Part shown: one piece after another, positions 1-10,149 of the stretch
Position numbering within the stretch: the first letter of the stretch is position 1
How the letters are laid out: each line of letters begins with the position of its first letter
NCBI GenBank assembly: GCA_020152595.1
Contig: JAIGNY010001510.1
Span: 2,290,001 to 2,354,000, forward strand
Direction of reading: 5' to 3'
Source: Chiridota heheva
Lineage: Eukaryota > Echinodermata > Holothuroidea > Apodida > Chiridotidae
Length of the DNA: 64,000 nt
Position numbers and translations under genes: made by a program
Notes under the pieces: model-generated
Seen by the model: only the letters and a program-made list of their open reading frames with translations
Database searches by the model: none
Told to the model about the DNA's origin: nothing

Positions 1-270
1 TTCATGACTTGTTTTTTTTCCCTAAAAATTTGTTCCAGTAAATTATGACCACAAACTTACTGTAGCAAACAATGAGACCCCTTATCTTACTTAAAATAAC
101 TGATCAACCAGGAGAACGAATACAATGGGGCAATTGATAAGGGAATTTTATTCTAATTACTTGTGGTTTTTAGAATAAAGAAAATAAATAGGAAAAGTCT
201 GCCCGGACCTGCTTATTTATCAGGTCGGGTCTGACTGTTTGAAATTTTAAGGAGCACAACAATTAAAGTT
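1..270 (+). mobile_element. Jockey-like LINE ORF1 fragment
   Basis: This stretch matches, in opposite orientation, the ORF1 region of the element at about 57757-58076. Both copies share the run from the GTTCCAG block through the GGTCGGGTCTGACTGTTTGA block. The copy here lacks about 50 internal bases present in the other. It has no open frame of its own and is a dead piece of gag-like coding sequence cut by the window edge. Assignment rests on the similarity between the two copies; the family call comes from the zinc-knuckle ORF1 at 58.1-58.4 kb. Confidence 0.7.
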
Positions 271-339
271 GCTGTTGTGTTATTTCTTTGGAGTAAATAA
301 CTGAAAAAAGTTTAGAGCAAGAACATGAATGAGTCTTGT

Positions 340-1297
340 GTAAGACGGTATTGAAAGGAACATCCTTGAATTTTAATTTTCATGTATATGATAGAGGACT
401 ATTAAAGAAACAAATTTGGTGTGAAAATCATGTTGATGTCTTTTTTCCATTTAGGAGTTAAGGCCGTAACACACCGAATACGAGCGGCAAGCGATTTTTT
501 GAAACAAAATTGAATAAAACAAAGGAAAAGAAACATTTTGACCTCTTTGTTTTCAGAGAAGCATTGTCATCGCATAGCTATTCAGATGATAACTGAAAAT
601 TGATTGAAAGGGCCTTTCTATGCCCATTAAAGCAAATTTTACATCGCGGCAGAAAATTGCGCCCCACTAAAGCAAATTTCTCCACAGTTTGAACAAAAAA
701 GCATTTCTAACAAATTTCCCAGTATCATCAGAAAGCCTCAATTATAATCTTTATCGTGTGTAAGCAAAAAGTAAAAGCATCTTATAATATTTGTTTCCTG
801 TGTGATTATCTAAACAATTGCTCGCCGCGTCGCGTTCGGTGTGTTACGGCCTTTAATGCATTTCAAAGATTGCACGAGTGTGTTGAAAAGTGACCTCTCA
901 GTGTAAAATGTGATTTCATAAAGGCAGATCCAAGACAATTCTTAATTATTTCTGTATACACAAAAAAATGTTTTGCTTTTACTAAAGGTTCATGAGCAGA
1001 TGGGTAAAGCATGTTATTAGAAAGTGTATGTTATACCCCATCTCAATTAATAAACAAAAATTGCTGAGGAAGAGGCGATTCATTTTCAAAGAAATACACA
1101 AAAATTATCTTGAATTTGCCTTCATGATACATCACACCGTACACTGTGGGGTCATTTTCTGCACCCTCGCACAATCTTCGAAATACATTAACTCCTTAAT
1201 GGAAAAAGATTTCACACGAAATTGTTTCTTTCTTAGTCCTCCATCATATATGTATATTTAAAAATCAAAATTCACAGGAATATTCCTTTAAAAGGGT
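340..1297. mobile_element. Fold-back element with long inverted arms (copy 1)
   Basis: The left arm (about 340-460 plus 853-960) is the reverse complement of the right arm (about 1085-1297). Shared landmarks include GAGTTAATG, the TGACCTC block and the AGAGGACT block. A sister copy with the same arms is at 17690-18195. No protein is encoded, so this is a non-autonomous element of the fold-back or long-TIR MITE type. The left arm has been split by another MITE at 461-852. Outer ends are approximate. Confidence 0.65.
461..852. mobile_element. Harbinger-like MITE, 392 bp, TTA target duplication
   Basis: The ends are inverted repeats starting AGGCCGTAACACACCGAA on the left and, read inward from the right, AGGCCGTAACACACCGAA, followed by GC-rich inverted sequence. 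TTA is present on both sides (458-460 and 853-855). The undisturbed sequence GGAGTTAATG is preserved in the opposite arm of the host fold-back element near 1190, which fixes the insertion point. Three-base TWA duplications and GGCCGT ends are typical of PIF/Harbinger elements. No transposase is present. Confidence 0.8.
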
Positions 1298-1499
1298 TTT
1301 GGAAATAGGCGTATTATCATAATGAAGTTATGGAAGGCTCTGGGAAAAAAGTTCACATTAGTGGGAAATTAAGGAACAAGGCAAATTCCAAGTAAACCTA
1401 CAAATAACAGGAGGGGATTTTTATTTTTTTCTTGCTTATTTAAAATGTATGCAAGCTTGTAAAGATTCCAACTGGAGCTCACTGTGAACTTGTGCCAAG
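1298..1499. other. Unassigned AT-rich spacer
   Basis: I see no coding exon, repeat copy or RNA gene here. It is AT-rich with a T-run near 1420. Confidence 0.4.
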
Positions 1500-1877
1500 C
1501 AGGGGTATAGGAAGTATGTTTGTGTGTGTGGAGGGGGAGAAAGTTGCCCCCTCTGAGAGGATTTTACCTGCCTAGTTACATGATACTTATTAGGAGGTAA
1601 AAGTGGGAAAATATTAGCCTAAAATGGAAATAATGGTAAAATTGAACAAGAATTTGGTAAAATTATTAGAGATTTTTGTGAAATTTGGCAAAATTGGAAA
1701 GAGAAAAATTCCTGAAAATTGAAGAAATTTCCTGAAAATAAACAAGTTTTCTCGATTAACAGTAATGTTTAAAGGAAACTTAATTTAACTGTGCAATTTT
1801 TCCGCTTGTAACTGGGAAATTTTTGCGGCTGTTGCACTCCCTGAGAAGTCACCCTTCCTATGCTCCCAGTGGCAAGC
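1500..1877. mobile_element. hAT-like MITE, CAGGGG-YRTAGGAAG family
   Basis: The left end reads CAGGGGTATAGGAAG and the right end CTTCCTATGCTCCCAG, forming imperfect inverted repeats around an AAAATT-rich interior. Related ends occur at 2960-3336, 39165-39410 and 40881-41204. I could not settle the target duplication here, so the superfamily is inferred from the sister copy with a perfect 8-bp duplication at 40.9 kb. Confidence 0.5.
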
Positions 1878-2007
1878 TGGTGTCGAACTTACAGCAAACT
1901 TGCCTTTTATATTTATTATGGTTACCAGTGGGAAATGATTTGATGTTTTTGATTAGACACTCATCATTTTGCATATCCTAACAGAAAATACGCTTCTTCT
2001 TTGACAG

Positions 2008-2062
2008 AGTACTCCAAATAAAGCTCTAAGAATGATGTGCCTCCTCTCTCTAACTCAAAATG
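2008..2062 (+). CDS. VPS33B: VPS33B, internal exon (a)
   Basis: VPS33B is a Sec1/Munc18-family protein that pairs with VIPAS39 and acts in late endosome, lysosome and alpha-granule trafficking. This 55-base exon follows an acceptor TTGACAG and ends at donor G|GTAAGT. It encodes 18 codons plus one base, including ALRMMCLLSLTQNG, the hydrophobic helix that family members carry just before a conserved glycine-leucine pair. The split glycine codon is completed by the next exon at 7028, giving an unbroken frame. The preceding exon would need to end in phase 0 and is not visible upstream, so the gene enters the window from the left. Identification is from family knowledge of VPS33B; VPS33A is less similar at this point. 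Confidence 0.82.
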
Positions 2063-2959
2063 GTAAGTTCTCATGTAAACTAATACCTTTTATGAGAGTT
2101 TTGCACTCTTGAATTGATTTATTGCGTGGATTGCTCATGGCAAACTTGTAAGTGGTGAAGTGCTGTTTTCACCAAAATATCTTCGTTTTGTTGAGGCCCG
2201 CTCCGCAAAGGTGGGAGAATTTTCATTAGCGTGGTCTGGCCCCCAGCAAAGTTTGACATTGAAGGAGGTCATATTTTCCAAAAAGATGAATTTATTTGCA
2301 TTAATTGTACATTAGGTAATGAAGACAGTTTTAATTCATAGGAAAATTTACCTGCAGGCTTTATATATGCTAATATTGAAGTAACATTTACTACAGATTT
2401 AAAAGGTGCGAGTAGTATGTATTGTTTCCTTTTTAACTAAACTGAGTTAATAGAAGTTATCTACTTATTGTAATATTTATTGTATGTTAACTTTTAATGT
2501 TATTTTTTAAAATATTGTTTTGATTTTTTTGAGTGATAAAATTTATTCCACTGTATTTACTCTAGTGGGAAGCAAATAGAGGCTTAGTTGTTATGAAATC
2601 AAAACTCATAGTCAAAAAGTACTGGGTTCAAAGCTTCGGGCAAGTAATGTGTTATGTTCTTGATAAAGATAACTCTTTTTCACTTGCTTGCCTGTAAATG
2701 ACTACCAGCATTGCAGGGGACTTACGATGCGGTGGACTGATGTCCAGTGGCGTAGCTATGGCCATACGGGCTGGGGGTGAGTGGGGCCCTGTGGGCCCCT
2801 ATAGTTAGTATATATGGTGTATAATGGCATATTTTTCACGGGCCCACTAATAGGGCCAAAGCCGGGCCCCCTCCCCCTTCCCCCCCCCCCTCATTACACC
2901 ACTACTGGTGTCATGTACTCTCATCTCATAGCAGCACAGAAATGGGGATAAGCACTGAC
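2063..2959 (+). other. VPS33B intron, first part
   Basis: This is intron sequence without a recognisable gene. A C-tract and inverted ends (CCAGTGGCGTAGC near 2747 and CCACTACTGG near 2903) suggest a short hAT-like MITE at about 2746-2910, but I could not find a convincing 8-bp duplication. Confidence 0.45.
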
Positions 2960-3336
2960 CTAGGGGTGTAGGAAGCTTTCGAATGCATGTCCACCTACTT
3001 GTCTGTAGATAATAAAGTAATGTAAAAGAGGCACTTCATTTCTAGAAAAGGGCACTTTTCCAATGGGCACACATTCTCCTGTACTGACAAAAGTCGCCAG
3101 TTTCCTATTATTGGGTCAGTAATTAAGGGATATTTTGAAAGGGACACTTTTGTAATATTAAAAACAAAAAAGTGTACGCACATTCTACCAGTTCTTGCGC
3201 CTTTGACAGTAATCGAGGGACTCATTTTCAAAAGGGGAGTGTTTGTCATTTTTTAGAGAAGTGGGGGCACATTCCCCCAGGCTCCCCATTCCCCAAGGCT
3301 CCCCATTCCCCCAGGCTCCCCGGTTCCTACACCGAT
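2960..3336. mobile_element. hAT-like MITE, GGTGTAGGAA family
   Basis: The ends are imperfect inverted repeats, TAGGGGTGTAGGAAGC on the left and GGTTCCTACACC on the right. Flanking octamers GCACTGAC (2952-2959) and GCAGTGAC (3337-3344) differ at one base and fit an aged hAT 8-bp target duplication. The interior (GGGCACTT, TTGAGGG-like and TGTCATTTTT blocks) is shared with the copy at 40881-41204. There is no transposase. Confidence 0.65.
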
Positions 3337-3344
3337 GCAGTGAC

Positions 3345-4030
3345 CTCAAGACATTCCTGACTCAAGATTTAACTTTCTTTTTTATCTGTGGACTATTTTG
3401 TGTGAATATCTTTATTTGCAAAACTTCAACAATTAAGATATGTTGTTTCCATTGATGAGAGGTAAGGCAAGTACAATAGGAGAGTGTAGGGTCACTAGCG
3501 GGTCAAGCGGATGAGAGACAGGTCGGGTGGCAGAGAGACCTTTTATCACTCTTTTTAAGGATACAGTGATTGGCATTTGTATTTTTCATTCAACAACCAT
3601 ACTTTTTTGGACATAAGGTTTTAAAAAAAAAAAAAAAAAGAAGAAGAAAAATTCAGTCTGTAAGAGAATATTAAGTTAATTTTCAAAAAAATTAATAGGA
3701 ATTGAGTGAGGGAGCTACACAGTTACTCTTCTGCTGAAGAATTGCTGCACCAGTTATTTTTTAGCAAACCTCTGATATTTTTAAAATTGAATATTTCCAG
3801 AACGAAAGAAGTATCTGTGTTCTTTAAAATTCTGTTGGTTTTTTTCACTGTACCATTTATTTTTCAGCAAACTCTTGACATCCTCGGTATTCAATATTTC
3901 CAGAAGGAAACAATTATTTCAGTTCTTTATGATCTGTTGCTCTTTTTGTCCTCTTTCATCCAAGATAGACATGTGACCACTAAAGTAATCCTTTAACAGG
4001 AAATGATAGACTTTCAGTCTTTTGCTTGCA
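3345..4030. other. Intronic spacer with diverged 105-bp duplication
   Basis: Two diverged copies of a segment beginning AGCAAAC and containing AATATTTCCAGAA lie near 3762 and 3866. A poly-A run is at about 3624-3640. The open frame at 3706-3996 runs through this duplication and shows no family signature, so I do not call it a gene. Confidence 0.4.
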
Positions 4031-4034
4031 GGTG

Positions 4035-4925
4035 TACAAAAAATATTCATCATTATTCACCTTCTCCTATCCTTCGCGTGCATGGTGGCACTTAGGGCCT
4101 CCACCAAGCTTCTGCATTCTTCCCTGTTGGCTGCCATAACCCGTGCTTCTGCCCATGCCCTTCATCCTATCTCTACTCTCTCCTTTTCCACTGTGCATCG
4201 CCATGTAGTTTGGGCCGTCCTCGCTTTTTATGCCTTTCAGGTGACCACGTCAAAGCTGTTTTGTAGTCATTGCTTGCGTCTTGTCTCAGTATGTGCCCAA
4301 TGAATTTCCATCGTCACCTCAATACTTTATAACTTTAGAGTCTCATTTTTGTGGGATCAAGCAGTTCTCTATTGCTAACCATTTCTTCCCACCGGATATT
4401 CATTATTTTCCTGAGGTATTTTTCTGGAATATGTCAATTGCTTGATTCACATCCATAAAGCAATTCAGGTAGCACTATAAATTTAAACAGTTTTAATTTG
4501 TTTTCCTTCTTATGTTGTTTGAGTTCCACACTTTCTGTAACCTTCTGAAAGTACTTCCGGATTTTGCTCATCTTTTCTTTATGTCACCGGCTCCTCCACC
4601 TTCTTGATCATTTTCCATGTTTCGCATCCATGAAGCAATTCAGGTAGCACTAAAATTTTGAACAGTTTTAGTTTGTTTTCCTTCTTATGTTGTTTTAGTT
4701 CCACACTTTCTGTAACCTTCTGAAGGTACTTCTGGATTTTGCTCATCTTTTCTTTATTTCACCAACTCCTCCATCTTTTCGATTTATTGTTGCACTAAGG
4801 TATTCAAATTCCTCTACATCATTTGTTGCTTCCTCTCCGTCCTGTACTCTTTCTTTGTTTCTTGCATTACTTTATTCAATGTAATATATGTCTCGAAGCA
4901 CCCACTTTTTAGTCCTGAAATTTCT
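4035..4925 (-). pseudogene. LINE 3' fragment (RT C-terminal region), broken
   Basis: On the minus strand the frame fragments read EEFEYL, then TKLKLF-like KENKLKLFKILVLPELLHGC, ETWK, then RWKFIGHILR, RRKKRGRP-like KKRGRPKLHG and a terminal EECR-type tail. This order is that of the C-terminal domain of LINE reverse transcriptases ending in a GHILR/RGRP region. Stops and frame changes show it is dead. It lacks the catalytic YADD part, so it is 5' truncated. A 175-bp segment is duplicated in tandem inside it. The + strand fragment at 18196-19302 belongs to a related family. Confidence 0.7.
4454..4803 (-). repeat. Tandem duplication, 175-bp period, inside LINE fragment
   Basis: The block from CATAAAGCAATTCAGG (4454) to the TTTCTTTATGTCACC region is repeated from CATGAAGCAATTCAGG (4629) with about 10 percent differences. 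Duplication happened after the LINE inserted, since both copies code for the same RT segment on the minus strand. Confidence 0.75.
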
Positions 4926-5000
4926 TCCTGATTAGCACCCATGCTCCGGCTGCATACAGTGTGCTATTCAATACACTGCATTGTGTGAACTGCTTCTATC

Positions 5001-5140
5001 TAGCCCCACAATAACCACCACAAAAATGTTGTGAGTGTCAGATGCAAAATAAGCAAATAATGTAGCAAAACCTATTTTAAGTCTTCAAATTAATCAAATA
5101 AATTGTTATCAGTCAAAAATTGTTGGGTGGCCATTTATTA
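5001..5140. repeat. Dispersed repeat R5 (copy 1)
   Basis: This segment, from AGCCCCACAATAACCA to TGTTGGGTGG, matches 9217-9370 in the same orientation, including the shared core CTTCAAATTAATCAAATAAA. No coding potential or clear ends are visible; it is probably an end of a larger transposon. Confidence 0.6.
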
Positions 5141-5154
5141 AAACATGTGTTTAA

Positions 5155-5253
5155 TTTACTCCACCAGCACTTTTTTGAAAATGCGCTCGGGAGGCTGGGC
5201 CAAAGATGGGGCACCCAAAATGGTGATAATAACGCCGCGTGGTAGAGTAAGGG
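5155..5253. mobile_element. piggyBac-like MITE (copy 1, left end eroded)
   Basis: A 99-bp element flanked by TTAA on both sides (5151-5154, 5254-5257). The right end GGTAGAGTAAGGG is intact, while the left end has mutated to TTTACTCCACCAGC. The interior (CACTTTTTTGAAAATGC, GATGGGGCACCCAAAA) is shared with the copy at 5398. TTAA duplication with CCC-type ends is the hallmark of piggyBac. Confidence 0.65.
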
Positions 5254-5397
5254 TTAATGAAGGCATGATTATTGAAGGGTCCTCTGTCCTCCAGGCAGCA
5301 GAGTCGGGCCCGTTCCGCTTCAGTGACCCGCTGGGCCGCCCACCGGGATCATGCTGCCTATAATTTCGAGTTGGCGCATGTGTCGCGGGTTGATTAA

Positions 5398-5498
5398 CCC
5401 TTACTCTACCAGCACTTTTTTGAAAATGCACTCAGGAGGCGGGGTCAAAGATGGGGCACCCAAAACGGTGATGATATCGCCGCATGGTAGAGTAAGGG
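5398..5498. mobile_element. piggyBac-like MITE (copy 2, intact ends)
   Basis: A 101-bp element flanked by TTAA (5394-5397 and 5499-5502). Its ends are perfect inverted repeats, CCCTTACTCTACCA and TGGTAGAGTAAGGG. It lies 144 bp from copy 1 in the same orientation, so the two plus the spacer could also be read as one composite element. The spacer (5258-5393) is GC-rich and resembles nothing else here. Confidence 0.7.
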
Positions 5499-5502
5499 TT
5501 AA

Positions 5503-7027
5503 TACGTTGAATACGTCAATTCTCATTGCTTTGGTCCTTCATCATTATTGGTCTGTAGTATTAACCAGTCTGACATGTGTCATCATGAAGTTATCTTCAA
5601 CCTTTTTTCCCTTGAAGCTTTTGTAACGTCTTCCAAATTGTTATAATATTGACACTTTCCACAAAGTGGACGTACTAATATAATTTGTGATTCTCTTCGT
5701 CACTTCTAATTGACTTTCATGTGTCTCAAGGCTCTTGTCTTTGATGCTTCTAATTTAATGAGGGGACATTTTGTTTTTCTTGTGGTGTTGTTGTCACATT
5801 TTCCTGTCTGTTACTGAGTAATATCTATTGACTTGCTGGACTGACTGATTTATTTTGTGTTGATGGAAACTTAAATATTTTGGAAAGTGACATTTGTGAA
5901 AGCTTAATGACCTGTATGCCTCAAGAAATACTAAATTGTGTCTTGTAGCAACATTGTTAAAGACATTTTTGAGTATATAGATATAAGCAATATACCTCAA
6001 GTAGTATTAGCCTAAGGTTAAAAGGTAATTTACTAGGCTATAAAATATTAATACTAATATGCATAACTGTGATTTTTTTTATGGCTATATCCAAAATGTG
6101 GTTTGAGCAAAAAGGACCATGATTACATTATTTCTAAAGGGGTATGTGGTTAAGACCATTTTTCTGCACTATAAACTTATTCAAAGATATTAACTTAGGA
6201 GTTTGTATTTGTAAAGAAATTTGGCAAAAGCAAGTCAAGACATTGCAGAAAAAACATTCCTTGCAATTACACATAAACGGGTGCCCCCCTAAACCTGCCA
6301 CTGCACCAAGGTGAGAAGATCCATCAGCATGGTGTTTAATTAAATCTTAATCAGGATCTGCTTACTTTTAAAACATTACAATATTTTTAGCTGATTTTAA
6401 TTGAATGGTAGAAACTGGGGATAAACACCAGCCCTATGAATCTAATGTTGGAATTTCCTACTCATTACCATTAAAATTCGTTATCGCGGTACACATTTAA
6501 GAAGGAACTTAAAACTACCTGTTAAATAATATGTCCAATTAGATTTGTATCCTTTGCATATATGCTATCTTTGTCTTCTATATTGATTAATGTATGTTTT
6601 TCTTTCTCTTTGTGTGTGCGTGAGGGTGGGGTGTGTGTGTGTGGTGGGGGGTAATCTAACAGGGAGGTGTACCTGTGGAGATGTACCGGGCAGTTTTTTT
6701 TGTGGGGCGTAGGTTGCATTTCTATTTACTAATATTTTCATTTTAAGGGCCAGACTAGAAAAGATGATTTATTTCTGGTCCTTTATCTTCTTTCTGTTGG
6801 TTACTACACCACATGTTTGTAGTTATTAAGTTTGTTTTCTATATACTCATTTTTCCTATCAAATTTTTGGTATATTCTATCAGCAAACCTTTTGCTATGG
6901 TTGATATATATATTGTTGTAAACTGATTTGAAGATAAAATAAATAATCAATCAATCAATGCCTCGGATAGATTTAACTATAACTTAACTAACTGACTGGT
7001 AGTTTTGTACTATTTTTCTCTTGATAG
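5503..7027 (+). other. VPS33B intron, remainder before exon b
   Basis: Apart from a TG-rich stretch at about 6610-6660, nothing recognisable is present. The sequence is AT-rich, with an AATCAATC run near 6945. It ends in a pyrimidine-rich tract and acceptor TTGATAG. Confidence 0.45.
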
Positions 7028-7248
7028 GTTTACCAACTAAAGAATTCCGAACCCTGCAAACACATTACATGCACAGCAATGGCTTTGATCATATTTTAAC
7101 GTTCAACAATCTGAACAAACTAGGAATGTTCACAGAACAGCCGTCGGTGGATGTCTCAAAGATGTCTGCATCTGACCTCAAGAGCAAAGTGGCTGAGAAA
7201 GCTTTAAAGAGATCTGCTTTCAGAACTATCTGTAAAAGATTGAATTTG
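7028..7248 (+). CDS. VPS33B: VPS33B, internal exon (b)
   Basis: This 221-base exon lies between acceptor TTGATAG and donor TTG|GTATGT and encodes 73 full codons after completing the shared glycine. Recognisable family segments in order are GLPTKEFRTLQTHYMHSNG (start), HILTFNNLNKLGMFTEQ (middle) and FRTICKRLNL (end); between them lies a charged, less conserved linker rich in S, K and D. In VPS33B this is the helical region following the central Sec1 domain and contacting VIPAS39. The exon ends in phase 0, matching the next exon. No stop or frameshift interrupts it, so the gene looks intact here. Confidence 0.88.
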
Positions 7249-7803
7249 GTATGTTTCTGGTATTTTTTGTAAGAATTGTCCTTGTGTTTAAACAAACTGG
7301 TCACTCCTAGAGATAGTTAAAAACCTTTAAAAACTTTAAAAACCTTTATTGACAAATTAACCCTTAATTCCTTTCAAAATAACCTTTAAAGCCCTTAAAA
7401 ACCTTTATTTTCAAAGTTAAGTAAGTTAAATGATTCGAGTGCCAAGGTTTTAGCTTCATTGGTAAGTATACACATCCATTTAAAAGCATATCTGTTCTCA
7501 ACACATATTGAAAAAGTAGCAGGACCAAAATAAAATTTCCAACTTCACGTAAGTAATGGACTTTTGGCGCCACCAACTGCCTTTTGCCCCAGAATATGCT
7601 CATTGTATGAACATTTATTCCATGAGTTAACCTTTATAAACCTTTTTATTTAAATCCAAAACCTTTATTTAAACTTTTCCAACCTTTAAAAAAACCTTTA
7701 TTTAAAAAAAGAGTCACTGGGAGGCCTGTGATTGTTAATGATCTGTGAACAGGCAAAAACAACTTGAGCTTAGTTGGAAGAAAATATGCTATAGAGGGTT
7801 TCA
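7249..7803 (+). other. Intron with AAACCTTTAAA-rich stretch
   Basis: From about 7318 to 7710 the motif AAACCTTT or ACCTTTAAA recurs irregularly, with a non-repetitive core at 7440-7600. This could be a low-complexity expansion or a decayed repeat. No exon is apparent. Confidence 0.4.
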
Positions 7804-8392
7804 TCACGTGACTCATAACTCATCTGGACTCCATTTTGCAGGGTAGCAGCGCCGTTGCATTTCACATGTCTTCACACAGCTCAGTCACATCACATGTACA
7901 ACAAACATACTACATGCTAACCTACCAGTACTAGTTCAGCGAATTTTACTAGTTACAATTTGTGTTTGCTTCCGACTTTACTTCATATTTTCTGTAAGTT
8001 TATATAATCACCAGGTATATGAAGAGTAACTTTAATGTTAACGCCAGCTGATTGCTCACTGTACTCAGACAAAGCCTACATATCTGATATAAAGTGCTTG
8101 CTGCAAATCCTAGTGAATACCATAGGTTGAAAACCATTGTGTCGTACAGCAGAACCCCACTTTAAACGTTGATCAGGATCAGATGGAAATCGAGAAAATG
8201 TCTCTTTATTCTCCCGCACACATCTATTAGTGCAACCAATGACACAGCAAGATTCTGGCATAATCATCTTACAAAAATAATCTTATATAACAGCATGCAA
8301 ATGTTTGTAAATCTATTTAAGTGTACAGCAGACGACAACGTTCTTTCCCGACAGAATGTCAATATAAACAAAGTCATGTGACCTCATGACGT
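7804..8392 (-). mobile_element. THAP-coding mini-transposon (copy 1)
   Basis: The segment matches 36583-37160 along its length. Its ends are imperfect inverted repeats: CACGTGACT with CCATTTTGCAGGG on the left, and, read inward from the right, CACATGACT with GTCGGG. It carries a THAP-domain coding stretch on the minus strand but no transposase catalytic region. THAP domains are the DNA-binding part of P-element-type transposases, so this is probably an internally deleted derivative of such an element. I could not fix a target duplication. Confidence 0.6.
8076..8270 (-). pseudogene. THAP zinc-finger domain fragment, transposon-derived
   Basis: The minus-strand frame starts MIMPESCCVIGCTNR and runs through FSRFPSDP, RLKW and ICSKHFISDM before a stop. 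This gives the C2CH pattern of a THAP domain: paired cysteines after the start, an invariant tryptophan, and a C-x2-H pair. The domain breaks off before the C-terminal AVPTLF-type box, about 63 residues compared with the usual 80-90. It sits inside a repeated inverted-end element and its sister copy carries frameshifts and stops, so I read it as transposon remnant rather than a host THAP gene. Confidence 0.7.
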
Positions 8393-9216
8393 CAACTGAA
8401 ACACCCTTATTGACCATAAATTAGCAAACAATTCATCAAAATCAGTTAGAAAGTGACCATTTTGCTGAAAAATTTATCTTTAATCCTACCGCACTCCTGA
8501 CACCTGAGTTAATCCTGAAAACTCAGGTATGACAGGTCTGACAATTACCAACCAGACTTCCTGTTCAGTGTATTGTGTTTCCACTCCAAACAATGATTGT
8601 TTATCAGCCATTCCATGCACACCACAGCCAAGTAGCTCAAGATTATTTGTGTGTATAAGATTACAGAAAGCCAGTGCTGAATAATCAGGGCACTTTTGTG
8701 ATTGAAATCACTCATGTGTGTTAGATGTCTTAGTGGGAGAAATTTGTTTGCAAACTGGTGATAGAAATACCTGTGTATCATATGCCTGAGGTGATGAACT
8801 GTGAATGATTGACGGACCATTTCTCTTAAGGAAAGATATTACTTTATGATTTTACAGGATGTTAAATTTTAAGCCAAGTATGATAAATTATGCAACTTTT
8901 AAAATTTGTGACATCAGAAAATTTTCCTTATGTTAGCTCGATTTTTTTCAATCCTTCACCAATGTGCTTTGAATAAGAATAAATATGACAAGTGAGTTTT
9001 GAATCTCTATTATATCCTCAGTAAAATTTAGTGGTAGAATATAAAATCTTTAAGTGATTTAAATGCCAGACAAATCTTGTCTTTTGTACATGACAACTTG
9101 TATAATCATTGTAAATTCTTTAAACTTAGATCACCCATGACTTCTTTCAGAATTTAAAAGCTTTTTGTGGTGAATATAAAAACTGCCCTGTGCATTATAT
9201 GTGAATTAGTTATATA
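8393..9216 (+). other. Intronic spacer
   Basis: No exon, repeat copy or RNA gene is recognisable. Open frames on the minus strand at 8545-8820 show no family signature. Confidence 0.4.
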
Positions 9217-9370
9217 GCCCCACAGTAACCAACACAAAAACATTGTGAGCAGGTGAGCGTCACATGCAAATTTTGCAAAGAATGTAACAAAACTTGAGTA
9301 TTTTAAAAGTCTTCAAATTAATCAAATAAATTATGGTATCAGTCAAAAATGTTGGGTGGGTGCTTATTAG
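9217..9370. repeat. Dispersed repeat R5 (copy 2)
   Basis: This copy matches 5001-5140 in the same orientation, sharing AGCCCCACAGTAACCA at the left and GTCAAAAATGTTGGGTGG at the right. It is slightly longer in the middle. The identity of the parent element is unknown. Confidence 0.6.
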
Positions 9371-10045
9371 AGTAGGGGTGCTTAATCAACAAATACGGTA
9401 GTCTGATTGACATGATTTTGATCTTTTAGAACAGTAAACATATTTGTTACTGCTTGTTTTACACCCACTCTCTTATACAACACTGATTTTTCACCTCTTA
9501 CTACAGTAGGCCATTCCTTCCTAAATACCAGTAATTTGCCGTACCCATGCTCATCTTCCTGCACTCTCCTCTAATCCCACTTTTTTTGAGGAAAAATTCT
9601 CAGACAGAGGGGAGGAGGGAGGGTTGAAAACGTTAGTAGACCAATTTGACTGGGGGGTGTAAAATTTAAGACTTACTCACAGCCTCAAATTAGCATCCCA
9701 TTTGAAAAAAACTGCCTAGTGAAAAATTTAATAATCAAAATTGTAATTTTTACCGACTTAAAACCAGATTTACCGACTAATAATATGATACCAGATTTAC
9801 CGACTAATCCCAAATTTTACCAACGAGTCTCAAAATTAGGGGGGTGTGACACCCCTACATCCTCTGATATTTATGCCCCTGCTAGGACGCCTTGAGGGAG
9901 TGATTCCAAATATGTGCCCTTTCTAAGATGTTAAACTAATCAGTTAGAAAACTATTACATGCGTTTTAAAGTAATCCTGTTGCTGATGAAGCCGAGATAT
10001 TGCAAACCACAGTAAAATACATATTCAACCTTTTTATTCTTCTAG
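9371..10045 (+). other. Intronic spacer before exon c
   Basis: A stretch near 9700-9840 repeats the phrase TTTACCGACTAA three times in diverged form. GGGG/CCCC-rich ends near 9600 and 9850 hint at another decayed MITE, but the ends do not pair well. It closes with the polypyrimidine tract and acceptor TTCTAG of the next exon. Confidence 0.4.
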
Positions 10046-10144
10046 ATACCAAAAGTTGGAGAGGTCAATCTCCGTAATCCGGAGGACATGTCATTTGTGC
10101 TCAGTGGTGCTTACACTCCTTTAAGTTGCAAAATAGTGGAACAG
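10046..10144 (+). CDS. VPS33B: VPS33B, internal exon (c)
   Basis: A 99-base, 33-codon exon between acceptor TCTTCTAG and donor CAG|GTGAGA, phase 0 at both ends. It encodes [15 protein letters not shown] followed by [18 protein letters not shown]. The DM(A/S)(Y/F)V-SGAY-PLSC block is among the most recognisable parts of VPS33B and separates it from VPS33A, which has a shorter SGYAPLS version. The donor is followed within a few bases by recognisable LINE coding sequence, so the intron's first functional bases sit at a transposon junction. The exon itself is undamaged. Confidence 0.9.
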
Positions 10145-10149
10145 GTGAG

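Noticed and set aside
3706-3996. A 96-codon hydrophobic frame as a possible small membrane protein
   Set aside because: It spans a diverged 105-bp duplication in an intron and lacks any supporting signal.
8076-8267. A host THAP-domain gene
   Set aside because: The domain lies within an inverted-end repeat present twice in the window, stops before the domain's end, and has no linked exons.
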